A program made the position numbers and the translations under genes. A stretch of 64,000 bases of DNA, taken from contig NZ_JACJVI010000004.1 in NCBI RefSeq assembly GCF_014237835.1, positions 1 through 64,000 of the forward strand, written 5' to 3'. The notes beneath the pieces were generated by a model. It saw only the letters and a list, made by a program, of their open reading frames with translations, searched no databases and had not been told where the DNA came from. Below are positions 18,971 to 28,590 of this stretch, in pieces. How positions within the stretch are numbered: the stretch's first letter is position 1; every line of letters begins with the position of its first letter. The DNA comes from Rhizobium sp. AQ_MP. Lineage in GTDB: Bacteria > Pseudomonadota > Alphaproteobacteria > Rhizobiales > Rhizobiaceae.

Positions 18971-19098
18971 AATAGCGAATTATAAACAATGATTTATCTC
19001 GATTTCGGCCAGTGGGCACAAAAAACTTCGGGCACCGCTGAAAAACTTGTCTGAATTACTCGTATTTTCTCGTAAGCAGAGCCCAGACCGGTTTCTGC

Positions 19099-21405
19099 AT
19101 GGGAATGCGTATGAGTTCGACCAGACTGCCCGTGAAGCAGGACGCCTTGATCAGCGCGGCGTGGCGCCGACGGCTGGGCGCGACGGCCTGCGCGCTGACG
19201 CTGCTGGCGGGGGTCTCCAGCCCGCCTGTTGCAGCCCAGACGATCGCAGACAGGGACGCGACGCGCACCTATGACATTCCCTCGCAGCCTCTTGCGAATG
19301 CGTTGCGCACCTTTGGCCGGCAATCCGGTCTGCAGGTCTCACTTGCGGCAGAGGTTGCCCGCGGCATGCGCTCGACCGACGTCGCCGGCGCTTTGACACT
19401 GGATGCGGCCCTGGCACAGATGCTCGCGGGGACCGGTCTTTTCCATCGCATCGAGAATGGCGTGGTGGTGGTGGGCAGGCCGATCTCCGGCTCCGCCGAA
19501 ACGATCAACGGCGATGAAAACTCCACCGTGCTTAGCGAAATCAATGTGACCGGGCAGCGGCGTCCGGCAAACCTCAACGTGGTCACGATCGGATCCGACG
19601 ATCTTGCAGCACGGAACCCCTCCGACATTGCCGGCGTGTTCCGCGATCATGCGGATATCAGTGTCGGCAGCTCCATCCCGACCTCGCAGAAGGTGTTCGT
19701 CAACGGGCTCGAAGAAACGACGCTTGCGGTGACCATCGACGGCAGCCGGCAGAACAATCGGGTCTTCCACCACAACGCCACCAATCTCATCGATCCGTCA
19801 TTGTTGAGCCGCGTCACCGTGGACGCCGGGATTGCCCCTGCCGATGCGGGCCCCGGTGGGCTGGCAGGGTCGATTGCCTATGAAACCCGGCATGTCCGTG
19901 ATCTCCTGTCGGAGGACGGATCTGGCGGTCTGGTGTCGCAAAGTTACGCGACGAACAGCCGGACCTTCACCACGGGGCTCGGCGGCTGGGCGATGCAGGA
20001 CGGCGTCGAATTCCTCGGTTTCGCGAACTTCGCCAAGGGCAACAATTACACGGCGGGCGGCGGTGACGAGGTTCGCGGGACCGAGACCAATCTTCTGAGC
20101 GGGCTCGGCAAGCTTGCCTATGAGACAGATAGCGGCGAACGGTTCGAAATCAGCCACGAACGGGTGCGGGACGATGCGGAACGGCCGTTTCGGGCGAATG
20201 CCAGGGCGGTGACCACCGGGCGCAGCTGGGAGCCGCAATACCGCAACTACAAGCTCGATCGGGACAATACGGTCTTCACCTATACCAAGACCATGCCCGA
20301 GGGCTGGTGGGATCCGACGATACGCCTCGCCTATAGCCGCAGCGCGGTGGAGACGCCCATCTACTTCAACAACGGCAGCGGCAATCCCGCTTCCTATCCC
20401 GGCCAGGGCGAGAGTGGCAGCCTGAACGGGCAGGCGCAGAACCGGTTTGCGCTCGACAGCGGCGATGTGGTCGTCGGTGTCGATTTCTACAGTGACCGGA
20501 TCGGGCTCAATACCGCCCGGGATAAGGAAAATGCAGAGGAAAAGGCGCGCAATCTCGGGTTCTACACCCAGGCGCGGCTGGAGCCGACCGACAGGATGCG
20601 CCTGTCTTTCGGCGGACGCAGCGATGTCCAGTGGTTCAAGGGGACCAACGGCCAGACCTGGCGGCATGCAGGCATCAGCGGCAATGCGTCGGTGGAGTAC
20701 GACCTGACGGACATGCTGACGGCAAAAGTCGGCGCGTCACATGTCTGGGCCGGCATTCCGCTGGCCGAGGCCTTCATCATGAACCCCGGCTGGGCCTATG
20801 GCGCTTCCGGACCCCAGACCACCAGCGCCGACAATCTGCTGGCCGGCCTCCGCTTCGAGCATGACGGCTTTTCTGCCGAGGCGAGTGTCTTCCGCAGCCG
20901 CATCCATGACGCACGCGTGGCGAAATTCGCGGTGGGCGAGGCAAACCGGAATTATGACGTGGAGACGCGCGGCTTCGAGCTCGGCACCGGGTATGACTGG
21001 ATCGATGGCTTCATCAAGGTCGGCTACGCGCATGTCGATGTCGAGATCGATGGCAAGCCCGCCGATTCCGACACCGGGAACTATCTGGCGACGCCCGTGG
21101 GCGACATCGTCATTCTGTCGGCTGGTCATCGTTTCGAGACATGGGGCCTGACCATCGGGGGCGATGTGGAGATTGCCCCGGAATACCGATCCGGTGCGGC
21201 GACCTATGCCTCCTACGAGGTCGTGAACCTCTACGGCGAATGGCAGCCCGAAGCGCTGTCGCACATGACGTTTCGTGCAGAGGTTCGCAACCTCCTCAAC
21301 GAAACCTATGCCAGCCGAGCAACCTACGGCCAGGAATTCGGCAATGTGACACCGCTTTACGAGCCGGGGCGAAGCCTTGTGCTCTCGGTCAAGGCGACCT
21401 TCTGA
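19099..21405 (+). CDS. TonB-dependent ferric-siderophore receptor with STN domain
   Basis: A 768-residue outer-membrane transporter. After a signal peptide (cut near residue 47, VAAQ) comes an STN signalling domain (about 55-115, YDIPSQPLANALRTFGRQSG). It is followed by a plug domain (about 150-265) and a 22-strand barrel ending in the typical aromatic residue (KATF). The STN domain contacts FecR, so the receptor both imports the ferric siderophore and reports its presence. ATG occurs at 19099, 19105 and 19111; the last has GGGA six bases upstream. It precedes the biosynthesis genes by about 140 bases. Confidence 0.92.
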   Translation: MGMRMSSTRLPVKQDALISAAWRRRLGATACALTLLAGVSSPPVAAQTIADRDATRTYDIPSQPLANALRTFGRQSGLQVSLAAEVARGMRSTDVAGALTLDAALAQMLAGTGLFHRIENGVVVVGRPISGSAETINGDENSTVLSEINVTGQRRPANLNVVTIGSDDLAARNPSDIAGVFRDHADISVGSSIPTSQKVFVNGLEETTLAVTIDGSRQNNRVFHHNATNLIDPSLLSRVTVDAGIAPADAGPGGLAGSIAYETRHVRDLLSEDGSGGLVSQSYATNSRTFTTGLGGWAMQDGVEFLGFANFAKGNNYTAGGGDEVRGTETNLLSGLGKLAYETDSGERFEISHERVRDDAERPFRANARAVTTGRSWEPQYRNYKLDRDNTVFTYTKTMPEGWWDPTIRLAYSRSAVETPIYFNNGSGNPASYPGQGESGSLNGQAQNRFALDSGDVVVGVDFYSDRIGLNTARDKENAEEKARNLGFYTQARLEPTDRMRLSFGGRSDVQWFKGTNGQTWRHAGISGNASVEYDLTDMLTAKVGASHVWAGIPLAEAFIMNPGWAYGASGPQTTSADNLLAGLRFEHDGFSAEASVFRSRIHDARVAKFAVGEANRNYDVETRGFELGTGYDWIDGFIKVGYAHVDVEIDGKPADSDTGNYLATPVGDIVILSAGHRFETWGLTIGGDVEIAPEYRSGAATYASYEVVNLYGEWQPEALSHMTFRAEVRNLLNETYASRATYGQEFGNVTPLYEPGRSLVLSVKATF

Positions 21406-21547
21406 CAACAAGACTGCAGCACGCCGGGCGATCGGCGTGCGGCGCACGAGCATCAAGCGACGAGGACATGGGAATGAGCGACAGGACTGGACAAGACAAG
21501 GGCCGTCACGGGTTTTGCAGTCCATGCCACGGGCAGGAGACCCAGCC

Positions 21548-23350
21548 ATGATGGGGCACGCCCATAGGCAGGCCCGGCCGACGCCGCATGCGATCGCGGC
21601 TGCCGCCACCTTCCAGAGCCTTGCCAATTGCTACATCCGGGAGATCGATGCCGGCTGCGGAGCCTGCATGACAGTGGACGGCTGCGAGCGGCGCTGCCTC
21701 GACTGGTATCTGTCGGCGCCGAGGCTGCATCTCAGGGCCGTGCTTTCGGGTGACAGCCAGGTGGGGCCGAAAGCCTTCGGGCCGCTCTTCAGCCGGCACG
21801 CCGGCGAACAGGGCTGGCAGGAGATCGATCCGCTCTGGGCGGTGCAATGCCTAGTGCAGGATCTCGCCGAAAAGACCAGGGACGACAGCCGGCCCGGCGC
21901 AGGGCTTGAGCTGATGCTCCGGACGCTGCAGAGCTGCGCGCGGATCGCTGACCTTACCCGGCAGACGGTGGCCCGACCGCTCGACAACCAGCCGCAAGGC
22001 TTTCTCGAAAGCGAGCAATCGCTCACCTTCGGCCACTGGATGCATCCCACGCCGAAGAGCCTGACCGGCATGAGCGACTGGCAATCGACCGTCTATGCAC
22101 CGGAGGGTGGCGGGGCCTTCCCGCTCACCTATTTTGCTGCCCCACGGCAGAGGGTGCGGGCCCGCTCGGTCGCGGGTGATCTCGATGCAATCTTAAGGGA
22201 AATGGCCGGCGATCTCCTCGATACGGTGCCGCTTGGCAAGGACGAGATGCTTCTGCCGATGCATCCGCTGCAGGCCGAGGCGCTGCTGCTGCAGCCGCAG
22301 ATCCAGGCGCTGATGGCGGCGGGCGGGCTGCGCCTGCTCGGCAGCGGCGGTGTGCGGTTCACCGCAACCTCTTCGGTGCGCACCGTCGCCTCCGACGACT
22401 GCGAGTGGATGCTGAAATTCTCGCTGCCGGTGAAGATCACCAATTCGCTGAGGCTCAACCGCGCCCATGAGCTGGAGGCCGGGGTGGTGATGGCGCGGCT
22501 GGTCGCGCTGCTCGACCTTGAGACCCGGCTGCCGAAGCTCGGCTTCCTGCGCGATCCCGCCTATCTCACGCTCGACCTGCCGGGATCGACGGAAAGCGGC
22601 TTCGAGGTGATCCTGCGGGAGAACCCCTATCGCGGCGAGAAGGGCGAAGGCGTGGTGAGCCTTGCGGCGCTGACGGCACCGGCCCTTCCCGGGCGGCGCC
22701 AGCGGCTTGCGGCGCTGATCGAGCGGCTGGCCGGAGAGGCCGGACTCGAGAAAGCAGAGGCCGCGCATCAGTGGTTCGATCGCTATCTCGACTGCGCCAT
22801 GACCGCGCTTGTCCGGCTCTATGACGAGACGGGCATTGCGCTCGAAGCGCATCAGCAGAACATGCTGGTCGATGTCTCCCAGGGCTGGCCGACGAAGGTG
22901 ATCTACCGCGACAGCCAGGGCTTCTATCTCTCGGAGCGGCATCGCCCGACACTCACCTCCGCCCTGCCCTCGCTCGCCGAGGTCGCCGACCTCTTCTATC
23001 CCGACGCGGAGATCCGCCGCCGCTTCGGCTACTACCTTGTCGTAAACCAGGTCTTTGCCGTGATCCACCGGATGGGCGCCGAGGGCCTTGCCGACGAAGC
23101 CTGCCTGCTCACCCGGCTGCGCGGCCACCTCATGGGGCTATGCAAAACATTGCGCGGCAGCGGGCTCGATTTCGTCCGGCATCTTCTCGACGACAGCACG
23201 ATCACCACCAAGGCCAATCTCGGCGTGCGCGTCGCCGGCATCGACGAGCTCGAAGGTGGGGCGGGAGCCTCGCTTTATCGGGAAATGCCGAACCCGCTGC
23301 ATCCAACCCATATCCAGAACGGGAGGCTCACCAATGCCCTTGCCTCTTGA
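21548..23350 (+). CDS. asbA: NIS siderophore synthetase 1 (IucA/IucC family, AsbA-like)
   Basis: A 600-residue ATP-dependent synthetase joining a carboxylate of citrate to an amine. The IucA/IucC fold is indicated by the ATP-site region TATSSVRTV, KITNSLRLNR and EAHQQNMLV. By synteny with petrobactin operons it should condense citrate with spermidine. The start is the ATG at 21548 with AGGAG eight bases upstream. The next gene starts 17 bases before this stop, so they are translationally coupled. Assignment as asbA rather than asbB rests on gene order. Confidence 0.8.
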   Translation: MMGHAHRQARPTPHAIAAAATFQSLANCYIREIDAGCGACMTVDGCERRCLDWYLSAPRLHLRAVLSGDSQVGPKAFGPLFSRHAGEQGWQEIDPLWAVQCLVQDLAEKTRDDSRPGAGLELMLRTLQSCARIADLTRQTVARPLDNQPQGFLESEQSLTFGHWMHPTPKSLTGMSDWQSTVYAPEGGGAFPLTYFAAPRQRVRARSVAGDLDAILREMAGDLLDTVPLGKDEMLLPMHPLQAEALLLQPQIQALMAAGGLRLLGSGGVRFTATSSVRTVASDDCEWMLKFSLPVKITNSLRLNRAHELEAGVVMARLVALLDLETRLPKLGFLRDPAYLTLDLPGSTESGFEVILRENPYRGEKGEGVVSLAALTAPALPGRRQRLAALIERLAGEAGLEKAEAAHQWFDRYLDCAMTALVRLYDETGIALEAHQQNMLVDVSQGWPTKVIYRDSQGFYLSERHRPTLTSALPSLAEVADLFYPDAEIRRRFGYYLVVNQVFAVIHRMGAEGLADEACLLTRLRGHLMGLCKTLRGSGLDFVRHLLDDSTITTKANLGVRVAGIDELEGGAGASLYREMPNPLHPTHIQNGRLTNALAS

Positions 23351-25058
23351 TCTTCCCGGCCAGCCGGAAGAGCGCGTGCTCCGTCAGCTCGTCTCGGCCC
23401 TGCTTTTCGAAGGGGTGGCAGAGGTCGACGATCCCGGTTCGAACGACGGCACGACGCGGCTTGTCATCGGCCATGGCGAGGCCCGTGCCCGGCTGCATCA
23501 GGGGCCATTTGGACGCACGCGCATGGCGCCCGGCTCGCTGCAGCTGCGATGCCCGCAGACGCGCGCCTGGACGGCAGGCGCGCTCGATCAATTGGTCGAT
23601 CTGGTCCCGGCACCGGAGACGGCCCGGCTGACGCTGCTCAAGGAATTGCAAAGCACGATCGTCTTTCTGGCGCAGGACAGCACCCTGCTCCAACCCGGTG
23701 ACCGCCGGTCGCTGCCCTTCGACTGGCTGGATTGCGCGCTTTCCGAGGCGCATCCCTATCATCCCTGCTTCAAGTCACGCACCGGATTCACGCTGGAGGA
23801 TAACGCCCTTTTCGGCCCGGAGGCCGCCCGGCCCTTCCGGCTGCATTGGCTGGCGGTCGCCCGCGCGCATGTGCGCGAGGCCCTGCCGACTGACGTGGAA
23901 ACCTTCTGGCGGAACGAACTGGGCGAGGCACATGCGGCCAGGCTGTTCTCTCGGATGAAGCGTAAAGGCGTCTCGCTCGACAGCCATGCGCTCGTGCCCT
24001 TGCACCCCTGGCAGTGGCGGCATCTGAAGGACGGGCTACTCGCCGACTGGATCGCCGACGGGCGGGTTGCCTCGCTTGGCGAAAACGGCGACCCCTATCG
24101 AGCCACGCAATCGATCCGCACGCTCATCAACCATGCCGATCCTGCCCGCGCGCATGTGAAGCTGCCGCTCGACATCGTCAACACCTCCTCGAAACGTGTG
24201 CTGGAGCCGCATTCGATCGTCACCGCACCGCATCTCAGCCGCTGGCTGGCGGGGCTGGTTGCCGCTGATCCGGATTTCCGCAGCCGCTATCCGCTCGACA
24301 TCCTGCAGGAATATGCCGGTATCCGCATCGATGCGCATGGCGCGCTCGACGGCAAGCTCGGGCTGATGCTGCGCGAGAGCCCGAAACTCCTGCCCGGCGA
24401 ACAGGCAGTGCCCTTCAACGCGCTGATGATGCTGGAGGCGGACGGCAAGCCGTTCATCGCACCCTTCATTGCGCGACATGGGCTCCTGCCCTGGCTGCAC
24501 CGCATGCTGGAGGTCGCCGTTCTGCCGGTCTGGCATCTGATGGTGCATCACGGCGTGGCACTTGAGGCGCATGGGCAGAACATGATCCTCGTCATGCGCC
24601 ACGGCTGGCCGGAGCGGCTGATCCTGCGCGATTTCCACGAGAGCGTCGAATTCTGCCCGGCACTTTTGCGCCACCCGGGGGGCCTGCCGGATTTCGCCGC
24701 CATCGACCCCGTTTATGACGGTGCGCCCTCGGATGCCTATTACTGGACCGACCATGCCAACGAGCTGCGCGAGCTGGTGATGGACTGCCTGTTCATCTAC
24801 TGCCTGACGGAGGTCTCGCTGCTCATCGAGACAGCCTATGGCCTGTCCGAACAGGCCTTCTGGGACCTCGTGAGCGACCTGCTCGACAGTTACGGTGCGC
24901 GATATCCCGACAAGGCGCGGCTTGCGCTCTTTGCCCATGACAGCACGGAAATTTCGACGGAATCGCTGCTGTCGCGCAAGCTTTTCCGCGACCGCAGCCT
25001 CTATCGCCACCGGGTGCCCAATCCGCTTGGGCTCAAAGAAAGGAGCGACCAGCCATGA
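23334..25058 (+). CDS. asbB: NIS siderophore synthetase 2 (IucA/IucC family, AsbB-like)
   Basis: A 574-residue second NIS synthetase. It has ATQSIRTL, KLPLDIVNTSSKR, EAHGQNMILV and a C-terminal FhuF-like segment. In petrobactin synthesis AsbB adds the second polyamine arm to citrate. The start at 23334 has GGGAGG seven bases upstream and overlaps the previous gene; the open frame reaches back to 23088 inside that gene and is not real there. The following gene overlaps by ATGA. Confidence 0.82.
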   Translation: MPLPLDLPGQPEERVLRQLVSALLFEGVAEVDDPGSNDGTTRLVIGHGEARARLHQGPFGRTRMAPGSLQLRCPQTRAWTAGALDQLVDLVPAPETARLTLLKELQSTIVFLAQDSTLLQPGDRRSLPFDWLDCALSEAHPYHPCFKSRTGFTLEDNALFGPEAARPFRLHWLAVARAHVREALPTDVETFWRNELGEAHAARLFSRMKRKGVSLDSHALVPLHPWQWRHLKDGLLADWIADGRVASLGENGDPYRATQSIRTLINHADPARAHVKLPLDIVNTSSKRVLEPHSIVTAPHLSRWLAGLVAADPDFRSRYPLDILQEYAGIRIDAHGALDGKLGLMLRESPKLLPGEQAVPFNALMMLEADGKPFIAPFIARHGLLPWLHRMLEVAVLPVWHLMVHHGVALEAHGQNMILVMRHGWPERLILRDFHESVEFCPALLRHPGGLPDFAAIDPVYDGAPSDAYYWTDHANELRELVMDCLFIYCLTEVSLLIETAYGLSEQAFWDLVSDLLDSYGARYPDKARLALFAHDSTEISTESLLSRKLFRDRSLYRHRVPNPLGLKERSDQP

Positions 25059-26323
25059 TCCTGATCGACGGAACCTTCCATAGCCAGACCGAGATCGACG
25101 CCAAGGGCGAGGCCTTTCTGGCCGAAACCGGCATCGCGGACCCGCGCCTCAGCGTCGCCGTCTGCCTGCCCGAAACCATCGACTGGCTTTCGGCCTTCTT
25201 CGCCATCAAGCGGCTCGGCGCAAGTATCTTGCCGCTTCTGCCCGGCACACCGCTTGCGACCGCCCGAAAGCTTGCCAAGGAGGCGGGCTGCCACCGGCTT
25301 TATCATGGCGGAACCACTGCCGAATGGCTGGGCGAACCCGACGACGGGAGCCCGCGCGGGCGGCTGTTGCAGATGAGCTCGGGCACCACGGGGGCTGCAA
25401 AATGCGTGGCGCGCGGATGGGACGATATCGAGCGGGAGCTGGAAGACTATGTCGGCTTCTTCCGCGAGCCTCAGGACATGACGCCCGTCGTCGCCTGCCC
25501 GACCACCCATTCCTACGGACTGATCTGCGGGCTTCTGGTCGGCTTGAAGCGCGGGCGCGTGCCGCATGTGGTGAACACCGCCAATCCCAAGCATCTGATC
25601 AAGGTCCTGCACGAAACCGAGCGGCCGATCCTCTATTCGTCTCCCGCCATGCTGCACACGCTGGCGCGGCTCCTGCCAACAGGCGAAAAGGTGCATGCGA
25701 TCATGACCTCGGGCACGCTGTTGCCGGAGAGCTGGTTTTCCACCATCCGCGCCAAGGCCGAGCGCTTCTATCAGCAATATGGCTGCTCGGAGGCCGGTTG
25801 CGTGGCGATCAACAGCGACCTCACCCATCCCGCCGACATGGGCCGCATCCTGCCGCGTTTTACGCTCGCCGAAGAGGGCAGCGCGGAGGCGCCGGTCGAA
25901 ATCGTGCTGAATGGCATCACCAGGATCGAGACCAAGGATCTCGGCTATGTCAGAGCCGACGGCATGCTGGTCTTCATCTCGCGGCTCGATGACACGGTGA
26001 ATGTCTCGGGCCTCAACGTCTATCCCCGCGATGTCGAAGACCAGGCGATCGCCGTCGACGATGTCACGGATGCAGTGGCCTTCCGCGTGCCCGACAGCTT
26101 TGCCGGCGAGCGGGTGGCGCTTGTCTATTCGGCGAACCGGATGACGCCGTCGTCAGAGCTGCGCGAGCGGCTGATCGCCGTTTTGCAACCGCATCAGGTG
26201 CCGATGCATCTCGTGCAGGTGGCCGAGGTGCCGCGCCAGGCGAATGGCAAGATCAGCCGCCGCGAGATCGCGAGGCGCTTTTTGGACGGAGAATTCAACG
26301 ATCAGAAGGAGCGCGCCTCGTGA
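25055..26323 (+). CDS. asbC: aryl-AMP ligase (AsbC-like, 3,4-dihydroxybenzoate activation)
   Basis: A 422-residue adenylate-forming enzyme. The phosphate loop SSGTTG is at 108-113, the core motif RLDDTVNVSGLNVYP follows, and the C-terminal lysine motif QANGKISRREI is present. In petrobactin operons AsbC activates 3,4-dihydroxybenzoate and loads it on the carrier AsbD, which here is the next gene. It overlaps both neighbours by four bases (ATGA before, GTGA after). Specificity for 3,4- rather than 2,3-dihydroxybenzoate is inferred from gene company. Confidence 0.82.
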   Translation: MILIDGTFHSQTEIDAKGEAFLAETGIADPRLSVAVCLPETIDWLSAFFAIKRLGASILPLLPGTPLATARKLAKEAGCHRLYHGGTTAEWLGEPDDGSPRGRLLQMSSGTTGAAKCVARGWDDIERELEDYVGFFREPQDMTPVVACPTTHSYGLICGLLVGLKRGRVPHVVNTANPKHLIKVLHETERPILYSSPAMLHTLARLLPTGEKVHAIMTSGTLLPESWFSTIRAKAERFYQQYGCSEAGCVAINSDLTHPADMGRILPRFTLAEEGSAEAPVEIVLNGITRIETKDLGYVRADGMLVFISRLDDTVNVSGLNVYPRDVEDQAIAVDDVTDAVAFRVPDSFAGERVALVYSANRMTPSSELRERLIAVLQPHQVPMHLVQVAEVPRQANGKISRREIARRFLDGEFNDQKERAS

Positions 26324-27633
26324 CCCGAAGCGACATCATCGACGCCATCGCAAAGGTGCTGGCCGGCCCCATGCAACACCGGCATATGGAGGCGTTTTCT
26401 CCCACGGCGCGGCTCAACCAGGACCTCTATCTCGATTCCGTGCTGATCCTGCAGATCTTCCTCAATCTCGAGCTCGAACACGGGTTGATGGTCGATGATG
26501 CCGTGATCAGCCGCAAGGACGTGGTGACGGTCACCGATCTCGCCGATCTCTTTCTGCCTGAAGACGACGCGGCACAAGCCGAACCGGAGCCTGCTGCCGA
26601 GCCGATGGCGGAATTCGAAGGCGGGGTGCATGGCGAGGAATATTACGACATCAAGGTCCACTGCCTCGTCAGCTGCCTCTGCGATGGCTTGAAGCGGCGC
26701 GGCATCGACCACCGGCCCTTCTATTTCGGCATCTGGGATGCACCCTTCGGGATCAGCCCGCGCCACGAGCTGCTCTATCACGACGCCACCGTCAGCCATG
26801 AGCCCTTCCGTCTCTGGTTCGAGCGGCTCTACCGCGCGCCCGTGACGCCCTGGTACGACCATTCCCGCTCCAAGGACGAGAACATCGCGACCTTCCTCGA
26901 TCTGCTCGAAAAGCGGCGGGAAACCGAGGGCGTGATGGTGATGCTCGACCTCTTCCACCTGCCGGAGCGGGAGAACAAGTTCAACCAGAACCCCTTCCCG
27001 CATTACCTGATGCCGGAAATGACCGAAGACCCGGATGTCTGGTTCATCCGCGACCCCGACTATCGCTGGGAAGGGCCGATCGAACGCGCAAAGGTGTTGA
27101 ACGCGATTGCCCAGCCGTCCGTCGCCGGGGGCTATCATTTCGATCGTGCCGCCTTCCAGCCGGCCGCCGATACCGATGTCGCGGCCTATCTGAATACCTG
27201 CCTGATCCGCGACCGCAATCCGCTGATCGACGCGCTGCGATCGATCCTCGCCGCCCATGTCGAAGGGCGCGACGGGCTGACGCTCTCGGATCTGACATCG
27301 GGGCTTCGCGAACTGCCGGTGCTCGCCATCCGCAAATATGCCTATGAGCATGGCTTTGCCTTCATCTGGCGGGCGGCAAAGCTTGCCAACAGCGAGTTCG
27401 AGCACTGGTGCACCGAGATCGAGGCGCTGCATCAGGAGCTGAAGAACATCCATTTCGCCGCGATGAAGCTCGCCCAGACCGGCGACCGGCGGTTGATCGA
27501 GGACGTGACGCGGCGGCTCGACCGCGCGGACCGCTTCGAGACCTCCATCAAGACCCGGCTGGGCGCTGCCTTCGACACCTGGAGTGCCGGTTTTCAAGAC
27601 ACAGCGGCGCCGCGCCTCAAAGCGCTGGGCTGA
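26320..27633 (+). CDS. asbDE: fused aryl carrier protein and AsbE-like condensing protein
   Basis: A 437-residue two-part protein. Residues 1-80 are a phosphopantetheinyl carrier with the attachment serine in DLYLDSVLIL (Ser40). An acidic Ala/Glu/Pro-rich linker (about 83-105) leads to a roughly 330-residue domain like AsbE (DUF6005 type), beginning with HGEEYYDIKVHCLVSCL. In Bacillus anthracis AsbD and AsbE are, to my knowledge, separate proteins. The fusion would keep the loaded dihydroxybenzoyl arm on the enzyme that transfers it to the polyamine. The start is GTG with AAGGA nine bases upstream. Confidence 0.82.
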   Translation: MTRSDIIDAIAKVLAGPMQHRHMEAFSPTARLNQDLYLDSVLILQIFLNLELEHGLMVDDAVISRKDVVTVTDLADLFLPEDDAAQAEPEPAAEPMAEFEGGVHGEEYYDIKVHCLVSCLCDGLKRRGIDHRPFYFGIWDAPFGISPRHELLYHDATVSHEPFRLWFERLYRAPVTPWYDHSRSKDENIATFLDLLEKRRETEGVMVMLDLFHLPERENKFNQNPFPHYLMPEMTEDPDVWFIRDPDYRWEGPIERAKVLNAIAQPSVAGGYHFDRAAFQPAADTDVAAYLNTCLIRDRNPLIDALRSILAAHVEGRDGLTLSDLTSGLRELPVLAIRKYAYEHGFAFIWRAAKLANSEFEHWCTEIEALHQELKNIHFAAMKLAQTGDRRLIEDVTRRLDRADRFETSIKTRLGAAFDTWSAGFQDTAAPRLKALG

Positions 27634-27666
27634 TCCATGACCATCTGACATCTGGGAGAAACGACC

Positions 27667-28590
27667 ATGACCATCCGCCCCTTTACCCGACCCCTCATCC
27701 GATGGGCGCTGCTTGCCGCCGGCCTCACGCTTGCCGCCCTGCCGGCGCTGGCGCTCGATGTTGAGACCTATGCCGGCAAGGTCACCGTCGAGGGCACGCC
27801 GTCCAAGGTTGCCGTCTTCGACATTGCCGCCCTTGATACGCTGCTCGCCATCGGCGTGATGCCGGCGGGCATTCCGGAAAACCTCTATCTCGCCGAACTC
27901 TCGGACCTGCATGGCAAGGCCGAGGTGGTGGGCGATATCTTCGAGCCCAATCTCGAAGCCTTGAGCGCGCTTGCCCCTGACCTGATCATCGTTGGCGGTC
28001 GCTCTTCCGGCAAGGAAAAGGAAACGGGCAAGGTCGCGCCCTCGCTCGACATGACCATGGACGGTGTCGACGTGATCGATCAGGCGCGCGAGCGGGCCTT
28101 CACCTATGGCGCGATCCTCGGAAAGCAGGCAGAGGCCGAGAAGGCGGTTGCCGAATTCGACGCAGCGCTCGCCCGTGCCAAGGCCGCTGTTCAGGGCAAG
28201 GGCAAGGGCCTGATCCTGATGACCAACGGGCCGAAGGTCACCGCTTACGGGATCGATTCCCGCTTTGGCTGGGTACACAAGGCGCTCGACCTGCCGCCGG
28301 CAGTCGAGGATGTCGAAGCCGCCACCCATGGCGAGCCGGTCTCCTTCGAGTTCATCGCCAAGGCCAATCCCGACTGGCTGCTGGTGCTCGACCGGGCCGC
28401 CGCCATCGGCGCCAATGACCAGAATGCCAAGGCAACGCTCGACAACGCACTGGTCGCCGAGACCAAGGCCTGGAAGAGCGGCCAGGTGATCTATCTGCCG
28501 TCGGCGGATTTCTACATCGCAGCCGGCGGATTGAAGGCCACCGAACGGGTGCTGACGATGATCGAAGCCGCCTTTTCCGCCAGCCAGTGA
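27667..28590 (+). CDS. ferric-siderophore periplasmic binding protein (YclQ/CeuE-like)
   Basis: A 307-residue periplasmic protein with a Sec signal peptide (cut after residue 29, ALPALA) and the class III binding-protein fold. Motifs such as VAVFDIAALDTLLAIG and NPDWLLVLDRAAAIG are typical of the YclQ/FatB/CeuE group that binds petrobactin and other catecholates. GGGAG precedes the start after a 33-base gap. It would take the ferric complex from the TonB receptor and hand it to the permeases. No lipobox. Confidence 0.9.
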   Translation: MTIRPFTRPLIRWALLAAGLTLAALPALALDVETYAGKVTVEGTPSKVAVFDIAALDTLLAIGVMPAGIPENLYLAELSDLHGKAEVVGDIFEPNLEALSALAPDLIIVGGRSSGKEKETGKVAPSLDMTMDGVDVIDQARERAFTYGAILGKQAEAEKAVAEFDAALARAKAAVQGKGKGLILMTNGPKVTAYGIDSRFGWVHKALDLPPAVEDVEAATHGEPVSFEFIAKANPDWLLVLDRAAAIGANDQNAKATLDNALVAETKAWKSGQVIYLPSADFYIAAGGLKATERVLTMIEAAFSASQ

